Shown in pieces: positions 45,690-58,085 of a stretch of 64,000 nt of DNA; positions within the stretch are counted from its first letter, which is position 1; every line of letters begins with the position of its first letter. The stretch spans positions 1,240,001-1,304,000 of the forward strand of contig OY762308.1 in the NCBI GenBank assembly GCA_963665555.2, given 5' to 3'. This DNA comes from CAXXXW01 sp963665555 (GTDB taxonomy: Bacteria > Pseudomonadota > Alphaproteobacteria > Thalassobaculales > Thalassobaculaceae). Both the position numbers and the translations under genes were made by a program. The notes under the pieces are model-generated. The model was not told the origin of the DNA. It made no database searches and saw nothing but the letters and a program-made list of their open reading frames with translations.

Positions 45690-47042
45690 ATGGCGGACGG
45701 CTTCGACCTCGCGATCGTCAACGGCCGGGCGATGACGCCCGGCGGCCTCGCGGAGACCGACATCGGCGTCTCCGGCGGGCGGATCGCCGCGCTCGCCGCG
45801 CCCGGAGCGCTGGCCGGCCGGGCCGCCGAGACCTTCGACGCGGCGGGGCTGCATGTGCTGCCCGGCGTCGTCGACAGCCAGGTGCATTTCCGCGAACCCG
45901 GCCTGGAGCACAAGGAGGACATCGCCCACGGCACGAAATCCGCGATCCTGGGCGGCGTCACCTCGATCTTCGAAATGCCGAACACCAGCCCGCTGACGCT
46001 GGACGAGGCGACGCTGGCGGACAAGCTCGCCCGCGCGGCCGCGGGCGCGTGGTGCGACCACGCCTTCTTCATGGGCGGCAACGCCGAAAACGCCCACCGC
46101 CTCGCCGAACTGGAGCGCCTGCCGGGCTGCGCCGGGGTGAAAATCTTCATGGGAAGCTCCACCGGCACGCTGCTCGCCCGCGACGACGAGACGATCGCCG
46201 CCGTGCTCGCCAACGGGACGCGGCGGGTGTCGGTCCACGCCGAGGACGAGGACCGGCTCGTCGCGCGCCAGCCGATCGCGACCGGCGCGGACGGGCCGGC
46301 CGCCCATCCCGACTGGCGGGACGTGGAGTCGGCCGTCCGGGCGACGCGCCGCCTGCTCGACATCGCCCGCGCGGCCGGGCGGCGGGTGCATGTGCTGCAC
46401 ATCTCGACGCGGGACGAGATGGCGCTCCTCGCCGCCGAGCGCGACCTGGCGACGGTGGAGGTCACGCCGAACCACCTCACCATGGCGGCGCCGGAATGCT
46501 ACGAGCGGCTCGGCGCCTTCGCGCAGATGAACCCGCCGGTGCGCGACGCCGGCCATCGCGAGGGCCTGTGGGCGGCGGTGCGCGACGGGACCGTCGATGT
46601 CGTCGGCTCCGACCACGCGCCCCATACGGTCGAGGAGAAGGAGCGGCCTTACCCCTCCAGCCCCAGCGGGATGCCCGGCGTGCAGACCACGCTGCCCCTG
46701 CTGCTGGACCACGCGAACAAGGGCCGCCTCTCGCTGGAGCGGCTGGTGGACCTCACCTCGGCCGGGCCGCAGCGGGTTTTCGGGATCGCCGGCAAGGGCC
46801 GGATCGCGGCCGGCTACGACGCCGATTTCGCCATCGTCGACCTCGCCGCGGAACGCGAGATCGCCGACGAGTGGATCGCCAGCAAATGCGGCTGGACGCC
46901 CTTCGACGGAACGCGCGTCGTCGGCTGGCCGGTCGCCACCGTGTTGCGCGGGCGGGTCGTCATGCGCGACGGCGAGGCGCTCGGTCCGCCCGCCGGCCGG
47001 CCGGTCCGCTTCGTGGACACCATCGCGCCGGCCGGGCCGTGA
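45690..47042 (+). CDS. Dihydroorotase-family amidohydrolase
   Basis: The 450-aa protein is a class I dihydroorotase-like amidohydrolase: GVVDSQVHFREPG, the carboxylysine Lys in AGVKIFMGSS, metal His in VHAEDED and LHISTRD, and the late Asp in GSDHAPH. The first His of the usual DxHxH is Gln here (DSQVH). I recall the same change in alphaproteobacterial homologues, so it may be a subfamily trait. It could be PyrC or a related cyclic-amide hydrolase. It is followed with a GTGA overlap by an acyl-CoA ligase gene rather than by pyrimidine genes. Confidence 0.85.
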   Translation: MADGFDLAIVNGRAMTPGGLAETDIGVSGGRIAALAAPGALAGRAAETFDAAGLHVLPGVVDSQVHFREPGLEHKEDIAHGTKSAILGGVTSIFEMPNTSPLTLDEATLADKLARAAAGAWCDHAFFMGGNAENAHRLAELERLPGCAGVKIFMGSSTGTLLARDDETIAAVLANGTRRVSVHAEDEDRLVARQPIATGADGPAAHPDWRDVESAVRATRRLLDIARAAGRRVHVLHISTRDEMALLAAERDLATVEVTPNHLTMAAPECYERLGAFAQMNPPVRDAGHREGLWAAVRDGTVDVVGSDHAPHTVEEKERPYPSSPSGMPGVQTTLPLLLDHANKGRLSLERLVDLTSAGPQRVFGIAGKGRIAAGYDADFAIVDLAAEREIADEWIASKCGWTPFDGTRVVGWPVATVLRGRVVMRDGEALGPPAGRPVRFVDTIAPAGP

Positions 47043-48682
47043 CGACGCCGGATTTCGAACGGGCGCTCGCCAGCACGATCCCGGAGGCCTTCCGCCGGAC
47101 CGTGGAGCGCTGGCCGGACCGGCCCTTCCTCGCGGTTCCGGCCGCGCCGGGCCGGGGCTACCTGGAGGACGGGTTCGAGATGTCCTACGCGGGCGCGGCG
47201 CGCGCCGTCGCCGCGCTGGCGGCGCGCTACCGCGAGGCGGGATACGGCCACGGGCACCGGGTGGCGGTCGCGCTCGACAACCGGCCGGAGCATCTGTGGC
47301 ACCGCCTCGCGCTCAACGAGCTCGGCGTCTCCTGCGTCCCGGTCAACCCGGACTACCGGCCGGGCGAGCTGGCCTACCTGCTGGCGCATTCGGAGGCGGC
47401 GCTGCTCGTCCACCTGGCGCGGCACGAGGACACCGCCCGGGCCGCGCTGGCCGAGGCGGGGACGGGCGCGGCGCTCTGGCGGCTGGAGGACGGGGGCGAC
47501 GCCTTCCCGGCCGCGCCGGCGCGCCCGCCGGCCGTCGGGCCGCCGGGGCCGTCGGCCGAGGCCAGCCTGCTCTACACCTCCGGCACCACCGGGCGGCCCA
47601 AGGGCTGTATGCTCTCGCACGGCTACGAACTCGGCTGCGCGGCCTGGTACGCCGGCCTCGGCGGGCTGACCGGGTTCCGGCCGGGGGAGGAGCGGGTGTA
47701 CAACCCCCTGCCGCTCTACCACATCAACGCGGGCGTCATTTCCCTGTTCGGCATGATGACGATCGGCGGCTGCCAGATCCAGCCGGACCGTTTCCATCCC
47801 CGCGCCTGGTGGCGCGACGTGACGGAGACGCGGGCGAGCGCGATCCACTACCTCGGCGTGGTGGCGCCGATGCTGCTCAACCTGCCGCCCGACCCGCTGG
47901 AGCGCGCGCACGGCGTGCGGTTCGGGATCGGGGCCGGCGTCGAGCCGGACCTGCACGCGGCGTTCGAGGAGCGGTTCGGCTTCCCGCTGGTCGAACTCTG
48001 GGGCATGACGGAGACCTGCCGCGTGCTCGCCGCCAACCGGGAGCCGCGCAAGCGCGGGACCCGCGCGATGGGCCGGCCGGGGCCGGGCGTCGAGGTCGAG
48101 GTGCGGGACGAGGACGACAACCCGCTCCCGCCCGGCCGGACCGGCGAGATGGTCGTGCGGTTCTCGGCCGCGGACCCGAGGCGCGGCGCGTTCTCCGGCT
48201 ACCTGAAGGACGAGGCGGAGACGGAGCGCGCCTGGCGCGGCGGCTGGTTCCACACCGGCGACAGCGTCTACATGGCCGGGGACGGGATGCTGCATTTCGT
48301 CGACCGCAAGAAGAACATCGTGCGCCGTTCGGGCGAGAACATCGCCGCCGCCGAGGTGGAGGCGGTGCTGCAGGCGCGCCCGGAGGTGGCGCAGGTCGCG
48401 GTCCTCGCCGCGCCGGACGAGACGCGGGAGGAGGAGGTGTTCGCCTGCGTCGTCCGCGCGCCGGCGGCCGGGGGCGGCGACGCGGCGCTGGCGCGGCGCC
48501 TGTTCGACCACTGCGACGCCCGGCTCGCCTACTACAAGGCGCCGGGCTGGATGCTGTTCGTGGACGACCTGCCGAAGACGGGATCGCAGAAAATCCAGAA
48601 ACACCGCATCTTCCCGCCGGGCGACGACCCCCGCGCCGCCCCCGGCGCCATCGACCTGCGCGCGCTGAAACGGCGGCGGTAG
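47039..48682 (+). CDS. AMP-binding acyl-CoA ligase
   Basis: The 547-aa ANL-family protein has LLYTSGTTGRPKGCMLSHG, VELWGMTETCRVL, the hinge Asp in GGWFHTGDSVYM and the catalytic Lys in LPKTGSQKIQKHRI. It resembles carnitine/crotonobetaine-CoA-ligase-like enzymes (CaiC) by the VDRKKNIVRRSGENI segment. The GTG start overlaps the dihydroorotase stop as GTGA. Substrate unknown. Confidence 0.9.
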   Translation: MTTPDFERALASTIPEAFRRTVERWPDRPFLAVPAAPGRGYLEDGFEMSYAGAARAVAALAARYREAGYGHGHRVAVALDNRPEHLWHRLALNELGVSCVPVNPDYRPGELAYLLAHSEAALLVHLARHEDTARAALAEAGTGAALWRLEDGGDAFPAAPARPPAVGPPGPSAEASLLYTSGTTGRPKGCMLSHGYELGCAAWYAGLGGLTGFRPGEERVYNPLPLYHINAGVISLFGMMTIGGCQIQPDRFHPRAWWRDVTETRASAIHYLGVVAPMLLNLPPDPLERAHGVRFGIGAGVEPDLHAAFEERFGFPLVELWGMTETCRVLAANREPRKRGTRAMGRPGPGVEVEVRDEDDNPLPPGRTGEMVVRFSAADPRRGAFSGYLKDEAETERAWRGGWFHTGDSVYMAGDGMLHFVDRKKNIVRRSGENIAAAEVEAVLQARPEVAQVAVLAAPDETREEEVFACVVRAPAAGGGDAALARRLFDHCDARLAYYKAPGWMLFVDDLPKTGSQKIQKHRIFPPGDDPRAAPGAIDLRALKRRR

Positions 48683-48688
48683 GGGGCG

Positions 48689-49033
48689 TCACCTTTCGGG
48701 GTCGGAGCGGCGGGCGCGAATCTCCGCGATGGCGCGCGGGGCGATCCGCCGATGCCGCCGCCATCCGTGGAACATGTACGCGGACCCGGCAAGGCAAACC
48801 GCGAAAATTCCCACGAACACGTACTTCCAGATGTCGTCGAAACTCCCGGTCGCCAGCGCGGCCAGGGCCGAAACGCCGGTTCCGATCCCCGTCAGCATCC
48901 ACGCGAAGCTTTGGCCGGTCTGTCCGAACTGCTCTTCTATCCTTTTCAATTCGTCTTCCGTTACGATATACATCTCGATTTCAGGCGGAGGATGGATGAC
49001 GATTTTAGGTCGGTTCTCGTCTTGAAATGACAT
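48689..49033 (-). CDS. Small two-TM membrane protein
   Basis: The 114-aa protein has a hydrophilic N region (KIVIHPPPEIEMYIVTEDEL), two transmembrane helices at about 43-62 and 70-89, and a basic C-terminal tail. GGAG lies upstream of the ATG at a rather long spacing. I recognise no family. The gene is less GC-rich than its neighbours. It lies 37 bases after the GIY-YIG-like gene on the same strand, so the two may be a unit. Confidence 0.7.
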   Translation of the reverse strand: MSFQDENRPKIVIHPPPEIEMYIVTEDELKRIEEQFGQTGQSFAWMLTGIGTGVSALAALATGSFDDIWKYVFVGIFAVCLAGSAYMFHGWRRHRRIAPRAIAEIRARRSDPER

Positions 49034-49070
49034 CTATCTTTTTCTCCAATATCTGTCGGTTTATTGTTTT

Positions 49071-49454
49071 TCACCAGGGAAAATTGACCGGAACGGGCGC
49101 GCGGTCCGGCCGCCTTTCGTCCACTATCGGCTGCAAATGCTCGGCGAGAAACCTTTCGACCCCGTCGGCGATTTCGCCATCGACGGGCGCCCAGGTCACG
49201 AAAAGGTCCTTGTGGGCATGGCGCAACACGCGAATGTCGTCGCGATGGCCGCGCAGGCGTTCGGCGACATTGCCCTGGCCGACATAGACCGTCGCCGGGT
49301 TCCGGCCGCCGTGCCAGATCACGTAGACGCCCTCGAGGTTTCGCAAACGCTCGTGGTCGAGGTTCACCTTCAGGAACAGGCACCACATGTCGCCTTCGCA
49401 TTTGCGCCAGGCGAGGGAGGTTTCGGGCCGGGCGATTTCGGCGGCGAGACTCAT
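49071..49454 (-). CDS. GIY-YIG-like small nuclease-domain protein
   Basis: The 127-aa protein has GVYVIW at 42-47, a VYVGQG turn at 56-61 and an Arg at 66 in ERLRGHR, which fits the GIY-YIG core with its catalytic Arg. A C-terminal Glu (100 or 105) could be the metal ligand, and the end APVPVNFPW matches the last family strand. It may be a stand-alone nuclease, as in some mobile or defence loci, but it could also be an inactive relative. Confidence 0.72.
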   Translation of the reverse strand: MSLAAEIARPETSLAWRKCEGDMWCLFLKVNLDHERLRNLEGVYVIWHGGRNPATVYVGQGNVAERLRGHRDDIRVLRHAHKDLFVTWAPVDGEIADGVERFLAEHLQPIVDERRPDRAPVPVNFPW

Positions 49455-49593
49455 TGCGCAACCCCTCGCGGTTCGCGTCCGGCGGCGAGCGGCGCGGCCC
49501 GCCGCCGGCTCCGTCGTTCCCCCGACAGCCTCGCGCCCGGCGGGCCGCTTGTCAACGAGGCGCGGCAGGCCGGGCCGCGCGGCGCGCCGGCCC

Positions 49594-53223
<3,630 letters not shown>

Positions 53224-53272
53224 TCCCGCTTCCCCCGTTCCGTCGGCGCGAAGCCGCCAACCGCCCGCGATG

Positions 53273-53286
53273 CCTACATATTGTGG
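53273..53286 (-). promoter_or_regulatory. Possible NrdR box upstream of nrdJ
   Basis: On the minus strand CCACAATATGTAGG resembles one NrdR box (consensus ACACnATATnTnGTGT). A weaker ACAC-containing match lies about 22 bases upstream, over the -10 region, so the two may form the paired NrdR arrangement. This is a visual match only. Confidence 0.3.
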
Positions 53287-53298
53287 GCCGGAAACACG

Positions 53299-53328
53299 AG
53301 TATACCGGATATGGTGGGAAAGCCTCAA
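53299..53328 (-). promoter_or_regulatory. Sigma-70-like promoter of nrdJ
   Basis: TTGAGG and TATACT are 18 bases apart on the minus strand, 75 bases before the nrdJ ATG. It lies in the 286-base divergent spacer between nrdJ and glnD; the rest of that spacer shows no gene. Confidence 0.6.
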
Positions 53329-53509
53329 GGGAATTTTCGCGGCCGGTCCGGGAAGCCCGCGCGGCGCCGGCCTCGCGGAATTATGGACCCTCGCCGGGCG
53401 CGCCGCAACGCCGCTTCGCGCGGGCGGCGGCCGGGCCCCGGTCCGGGCGCGCGATGGCGGCGGAACGGCGGATCGGGTATGGTCGCGGAACGCTTCCGGG
53501 AGATGTCCC

Positions 53510-56416
53510 ATGACCGTCGCGACCGCCGAACCCGTCCCCGCTCCGCCGCCCGCCGCGCCGGCGGCGCTCGACGGCCTCGCGCCGGACGGCCGCAAGCTGC
53601 GCGACCGCCGCGGCATCGTCGATCCGGCCGCGCTGGAGGCCGCGGTCGAGGCCGCCTGGCGCGACACGGGCGAGGCCGCCGCCTTCCGCGCCGCGCTGCT
53701 CGCCGTCGTCCGCGACGCGCTCCAGGCCGGCCGCGCGGAGATCGAGGCCCGGTTCCTGCGCCGCAACGACGGGGCCGAGGCGGTGCTGGCCCACGCCTGG
53801 CTGATGGACACGCTGATCCGCGCCATCCACGACGCGGTGACCGCCCGCCTCTACCGCGCGCCCAACCCGACGCGGGCCGAGCAGATCTGCGTCGTCGCCG
53901 TCGGCGGCTACGGGCGCGGCGAGATCGCGCCGCATTCCGACATCGACCTGCTGTTCCTGCTGCCCTACAAGCCGACGCCGCATGTCGAGCAGGTGGTGGA
54001 GGCGATCCTCTACATGCTGTGGGACCTGCGCCTGAAGGTCGGCCACGCGACCCGCTCCATCGACGAATGCCTGCGCCAGGCCAGGGCCGACACGACGATC
54101 CGCACCTCGGTGCTGGAGGCGCGCCGCCTGTGCGGCGAGCGCGCGCTGCTGGAGACGCTGGCCGCCCGCTTCCAGGCCGAGATCGTGGCCGGCACGGCGC
54201 TGGAGTTCGTCGAGGCCAAGCTCCAGGAATCGGACGAGCGCCACCGCCGGTTCGGCGATTCGCGCTACACGATCGAGCCGAACATCAAGGACGGCAAGGG
54301 CGGGCTGCGCGACCTCCACACGCTGTTCTGGATCGGCAAATACGTCTACCGGGTCGAGCGGCCCGGCGCCCTGGTGGACAAGGGCGTGCTCCCGCTCGCC
54401 GAGGCGCGCCGCTTCGCCCGCGCGCAGAAGCGGCTGTGGACGATCCGCTGCCACCTGCACTACCTCGCCGGCCGCGCCGAGGAGCGGCTGACCGTCGATC
54501 TCCAGCGCGAGATCGCCGCGCGGCTCGGCTACACCGACCGCGCCGGCGCGGCGGCGGTCGAGCGCTTCATGAAGCACTACTACCTGACGGCGAAGGACGT
54601 GGGCGACCTCACCCGCGTCTTCTGCGCCGCCATCGAGGCCGAACACCGCCGCCGGCCCCGGCTGCGGCTGTTCCGGTTCTGGCGCGGCGAGCGGCAATGG
54701 GGCGATTTCCGGCTCGACGGCGACCGCCTGAACGCCGCCCGCGACGACGCCTTCGAGCGCGACCCGGTCAACCTGGTCCGCGTCTTCCATATCGCCCACG
54801 AGAACGGCCTGGAGTTCCACCCGAACGTGCTGCGGCTGGCCGCCGCGAGCCTGAAGCGCGTCGACGCGGCCTTGCGCAACGACCCGGAGGCCAACCGCGT
54901 CTTCCTCGAAATCCTGACCTCCCCCAAGGACCCGGAACGGGTGCTGCGGCGGATGAACGAGGCGCGGATTTTCGGCCGCTTCGTGCCCGATTTCGGGCGC
55001 GTCGTGGCGCAGATGCAGTACGACATGTACCATGTGTACACGGTGGACGAGCACACGCTGGTCATGCTCGGCGTCCTGCACCGCATCGAGCGCGGCGAAC
55101 TGGCGGAAATCGCGCCGGTGGCGAGCGAGGTGGTCCACAAGGTGATCTCGCGCCGCGAACTCTACGTGGCGGCGCTGCTGCACGACATCGCCAAGGGACG
55201 GGGCGGCGACCATTCGATCCTCGGCGAGAAGGTGGCGCGCCGGCTCTGCCCCCGCTTCGGCATGACCGGGGAGGAGACCGAGACCGTCGCCTGGCTGGTG
55301 CGCTGGCACCTGCTGATGAGCAACACCGCCTTCAAGCGCGACGTGAACGACCCCAAGACGATCGCCGATTTCGCCGAGATCGTGCGGTCGCCGGAGCGGC
55401 TGCGGCTGCTGCTGGTGCTGACCGTCGCCGACATCCGGGCGGTGGGGCCGAATGTCTGGAACGGCTGGAAGGCGGCGCTGCTGCGCGACCTGTACTGGCG
55501 CGCCGAGGAGGCGCTGGCGGGGGAGACCGTCGCCGGCGGCCGCGACGCCCGGGCGGCGGCGGCGCGGGCCGAGTTGCGGGCCGCGCTGTCCGACTGGGAC
55601 GACGAGGCGATCGCCGCCCACGAGGCGCGCGGCTATCCCGCCTACTGGCTCGGCCGCGACATCGGGACGCTGGAGCGCCACGCCCGGCTGGTCCGCGCGG
55701 CCGACGCCGAGGGCCGCCCGCTCACCGTGGACGCCCGGATCGACGGGTTCCGCGAGGTCACGGAGGTCACCGTCTACACCGCCGACCATCCCGGCCTGTT
55801 CTCCCGCATCGCCGGCGCGATGGCCTCCATCGGCGCCAACATCGTCGACGCCCGCATCGCGACGACGCGCGACGGCATGGCGCTCGACAGTTTCTGGATA
55901 CAGGACATCCGGCGGCGCGCCTTCGACGAGCCGGACATGCTGGCGCGCCTGGAGACGGCGGTGGACCGCGCGATCCGCGGCAAGCTGAAACTGGCGCGCA
56001 TCCTCGCCGAGCGGCCCGCGAGCCTGCCGAAGCGCGCCCGGGGCATGACGGTGGCGCCGCGCGTGCTGGTCGACAACAAGGCGAGCGCGACCCACACCGT
56101 GATCGAGGTCAACGGCACGGACCGGCCCGGCCTGCTGCACCGGCTCACCCGCGCGCTGGCCCGGGAGAGCCTGCAGATTTCCTCGGCGAAAATCTCCACC
56201 TACGGCGCCGGCATCGTCGATGTGTTCTACGTCAAGGACCTGTTCGGCCTGAAGCTCCGCGACGAGCGCAAGCTGGAGGCGGTCCGCGAGCGGATTTTCG
56301 CCGAACTGGAGCCGGCCCCGGCGGGCGCGGCGGCCCCGGCGGCGCGAGGGCGCAAGACGCCGGCGCGCGAAGCGGGCCGGGCGGCGCGCCGCCCCCGCCG
56401 GGAAGCCGCCGAATAG
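53510..56416 (+). CDS. glnD: PII uridylyltransferase/uridylyl-removing enzyme
   Basis: The 968-aa protein has a nucleotidyltransferase domain (GG at 132-133, D144 and D146 in VAVGGYGRGEIAPHSDIDLL), an HD domain (ALLHDIAKGRGGDHS) for deuridylylation, and two C-terminal ACT domains that sense glutamine. It controls PII proteins and so nitrogen metabolism. GGGAG lies 7 bases before the ATG. The C-terminal 35 residues are an Arg/Ala-rich tail. It is followed by murJ after 48 bases, a conserved order in alphaproteobacteria. Confidence 0.96.
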   Translation: MTVATAEPVPAPPPAAPAALDGLAPDGRKLRDRRGIVDPAALEAAVEAAWRDTGEAAAFRAALLAVVRDALQAGRAEIEARFLRRNDGAEAVLAHAWLMDTLIRAIHDAVTARLYRAPNPTRAEQICVVAVGGYGRGEIAPHSDIDLLFLLPYKPTPHVEQVVEAILYMLWDLRLKVGHATRSIDECLRQARADTTIRTSVLEARRLCGERALLETLAARFQAEIVAGTALEFVEAKLQESDERHRRFGDSRYTIEPNIKDGKGGLRDLHTLFWIGKYVYRVERPGALVDKGVLPLAEARRFARAQKRLWTIRCHLHYLAGRAEERLTVDLQREIAARLGYTDRAGAAAVERFMKHYYLTAKDVGDLTRVFCAAIEAEHRRRPRLRLFRFWRGERQWGDFRLDGDRLNAARDDAFERDPVNLVRVFHIAHENGLEFHPNVLRLAAASLKRVDAALRNDPEANRVFLEILTSPKDPERVLRRMNEARIFGRFVPDFGRVVAQMQYDMYHVYTVDEHTLVMLGVLHRIERGELAEIAPVASEVVHKVISRRELYVAALLHDIAKGRGGDHSILGEKVARRLCPRFGMTGEETETVAWLVRWHLLMSNTAFKRDVNDPKTIADFAEIVRSPERLRLLLVLTVADIRAVGPNVWNGWKAALLRDLYWRAEEALAGETVAGGRDARAAAARAELRAALSDWDDEAIAAHEARGYPAYWLGRDIGTLERHARLVRAADAEGRPLTVDARIDGFREVTEVTVYTADHPGLFSRIAGAMASIGANIVDARIATTRDGMALDSFWIQDIRRRAFDEPDMLARLETAVDRAIRGKLKLARILAERPASLPKRARGMTVAPRVLVDNKASATHTVIEVNGTDRPGLLHRLTRALARESLQISSAKISTYGAGIVDVFYVKDLFGLKLRDERKLEAVRERIFAELEPAPAGAAAPAARGRKTPAREAGRAARRPRREAAE

Positions 56417-56464
56417 CGCCGCGCCCGGCGCCGCGCGGCGGGCCGAACCGTCCGGGTCCCGGCC

Positions 56465-58012
56465 GTGTCCGTGCTCCGGGCCGCCGCCACCGTCGGCGGC
56501 TTCACGATGGCCAGCCGGGCGACCGGCTTCGTCCGCGATGTGCTGATCGCCGCCGTGTTGGGGGCCGGGCCGGTCGCCGACGCCTTCTTCGTCGCCTTCA
56601 AGCTGCCGAATTTCTTCCGGCGGCTGACGGCCGAGGGGTCGTTCACGGTCGCCTTCGTGCCGATGTTCTCCGGCCTGCTGGAGAGCCGCGGCCGGGCCGC
56701 CGCGATGGCCTTCGCCGCCGAGGCGCAGGCCGCGATGGCGGCGGCGCTGTTCGCGCTCTGGGCCGGCGCGGTGCTGTTCATGCCCCAGGTCATGACCGTC
56801 ATGGCCCCCGGCTTCGCCGACACGCCGGAGCGTTTCGACCTCGCCGTCGAGTTCACCCGGATCGCCTTCGTCTACCTCCCGCTGATTTCGCTGACGGCGC
56901 TTTACGGCGGCGTGTTGAACGGGCTCGGGCGGTTCGCCGCCTTCGCCGCCGCGCCGATCCTGCTGAACCTGGTCCTGGTCGCGGCGCTGGCCGCCTTCGC
57001 CGGCGCGCTGGAGACGCCGGGCCATGCGCTGGCCTGGGGCGTGGCGGCGGCCGGGCTGGCGCAGTTCCTCTGGCTCCGCGCGGCCGGGCGGCGCGCGCGC
57101 GCGGCGCCGCGCTGGCGGTTTCCGCGCTGGACGCCCCGGATCGCGCGGCTGTTCCGCCTGATGCTGCCGGCGATGCTCGGCGCGGCGGTGGTGCAGGTCA
57201 ACCTGCTGATCGACCTGGTGCTGGCGTCGCTGCTGCCGGGGGGGTCGGTTTCGTTCCTCTACTACGCCGACCGGGTGAACCAGCTGCCGCTGGGCGTCGT
57301 CGGCGTCGCGCTGGGCACGGCGCTGCTGCCGGCGCTGTCGCGCGAGGTGCGCGGCGGCCGCGCGACGGCGGCGGACGAGGCGCGCGACCGGGCGCTGGAG
57401 GTCGGGATGCTGCTGACCCTGCCGGCGGCGGCGGGCCTCGCCGTGCTGGCCGGGCCGGTCGTCGAGGTCCTGTTCCAGCGCGGCGCCTTCGGGGAGGGCG
57501 ACGCGCGCAACACCGCCGCCGCGCTCGCCGCCTACGCCGCCGGGCTGCCGGCCTTCGTGGCGGTCAAGGTGCTCCAGACCGGGTTTTTCGCGCGCGAGGA
57601 CACCGCGACGCCGGTGAAGGTCGCGGCGGCCGCGGTGGTGCTCAACCTCGCGCTGAACCTGGTGCTGATGCGCTACTACGCCCATGTCGGGCTGGCGATG
57701 GCGACGGCGGCCTCGGCCTGGGCGAACGCGGCGGCGCTGGCGGCGCTGGCGCGCCGGCGCGGCCAGGGGATCGACCGCCGGGCGGCCGCGCGGGCGCCGC
57801 GCATGGCGGCGGCGGCGCTGGCGATGGCGGCGGCGCTGGCCGGGGCGGCGGGGCCGCTCGGCCCCTGGCTCGACGGCGGGCCGTGGGCGGCGGCGGGCGC
57901 GCTCGCGCTGCTGGTGCTCGGCGGCGCGGCGGTCTACGCCGGGGCGGCGCTGCTGTTCGGGGCCGCGCGGCCCGGCGAGTTGCGCGCCGCCTTCCGCCGC
58001 CGGCGCCCTTGA
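56465..58012 (+). CDS. murJ: Lipid II flippase MurJ
   Basis: The 515-aa protein is a polytopic MATE-like membrane protein of the MviN family, with about 14 helices and the signatures GFVRDVLIAAVLG, FVAFKLPNFFRRLTAEGSF and YYADRVNQLPLGVVGVALG. It exports lipid II for peptidoglycan synthesis. It begins at a GTG; an alternative start is not evident. The conserved arginines and Asp/Glu residues of MurJ are present in the visible motifs. Confidence 0.95.
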   Translation: MSVLRAAATVGGFTMASRATGFVRDVLIAAVLGAGPVADAFFVAFKLPNFFRRLTAEGSFTVAFVPMFSGLLESRGRAAAMAFAAEAQAAMAAALFALWAGAVLFMPQVMTVMAPGFADTPERFDLAVEFTRIAFVYLPLISLTALYGGVLNGLGRFAAFAAAPILLNLVLVAALAAFAGALETPGHALAWGVAAAGLAQFLWLRAAGRRARAAPRWRFPRWTPRIARLFRLMLPAMLGAAVVQVNLLIDLVLASLLPGGSVSFLYYADRVNQLPLGVVGVALGTALLPALSREVRGGRATAADEARDRALEVGMLLTLPAAAGLAVLAGPVVEVLFQRGAFGEGDARNTAAALAAYAAGLPAFVAVKVLQTGFFAREDTATPVKVAAAAVVLNLALNLVLMRYYAHVGLAMATAASAWANAAALAALARRRGQGIDRRAAARAPRMAAAALAMAAALAGAAGPLGPWLDGGPWAAAGALALLVLGGAAVYAGAALLFGAARPGELRAAFRRRRP

Positions 58013-58085
58013 CCGGGACGGGCGGCGCCGCGATAACCCCGGCCACGCCCCGCGCCCGGCGCGACACCGCGAGGAACCGCTTGCC

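Noticed and set aside
53224..53509. Cobalamin riboswitch upstream of the B12-dependent nrdJ
   Set aside because: The promoter leaves only a 75-base leader, too short for the element, and no B12-box-like sequence was seen.
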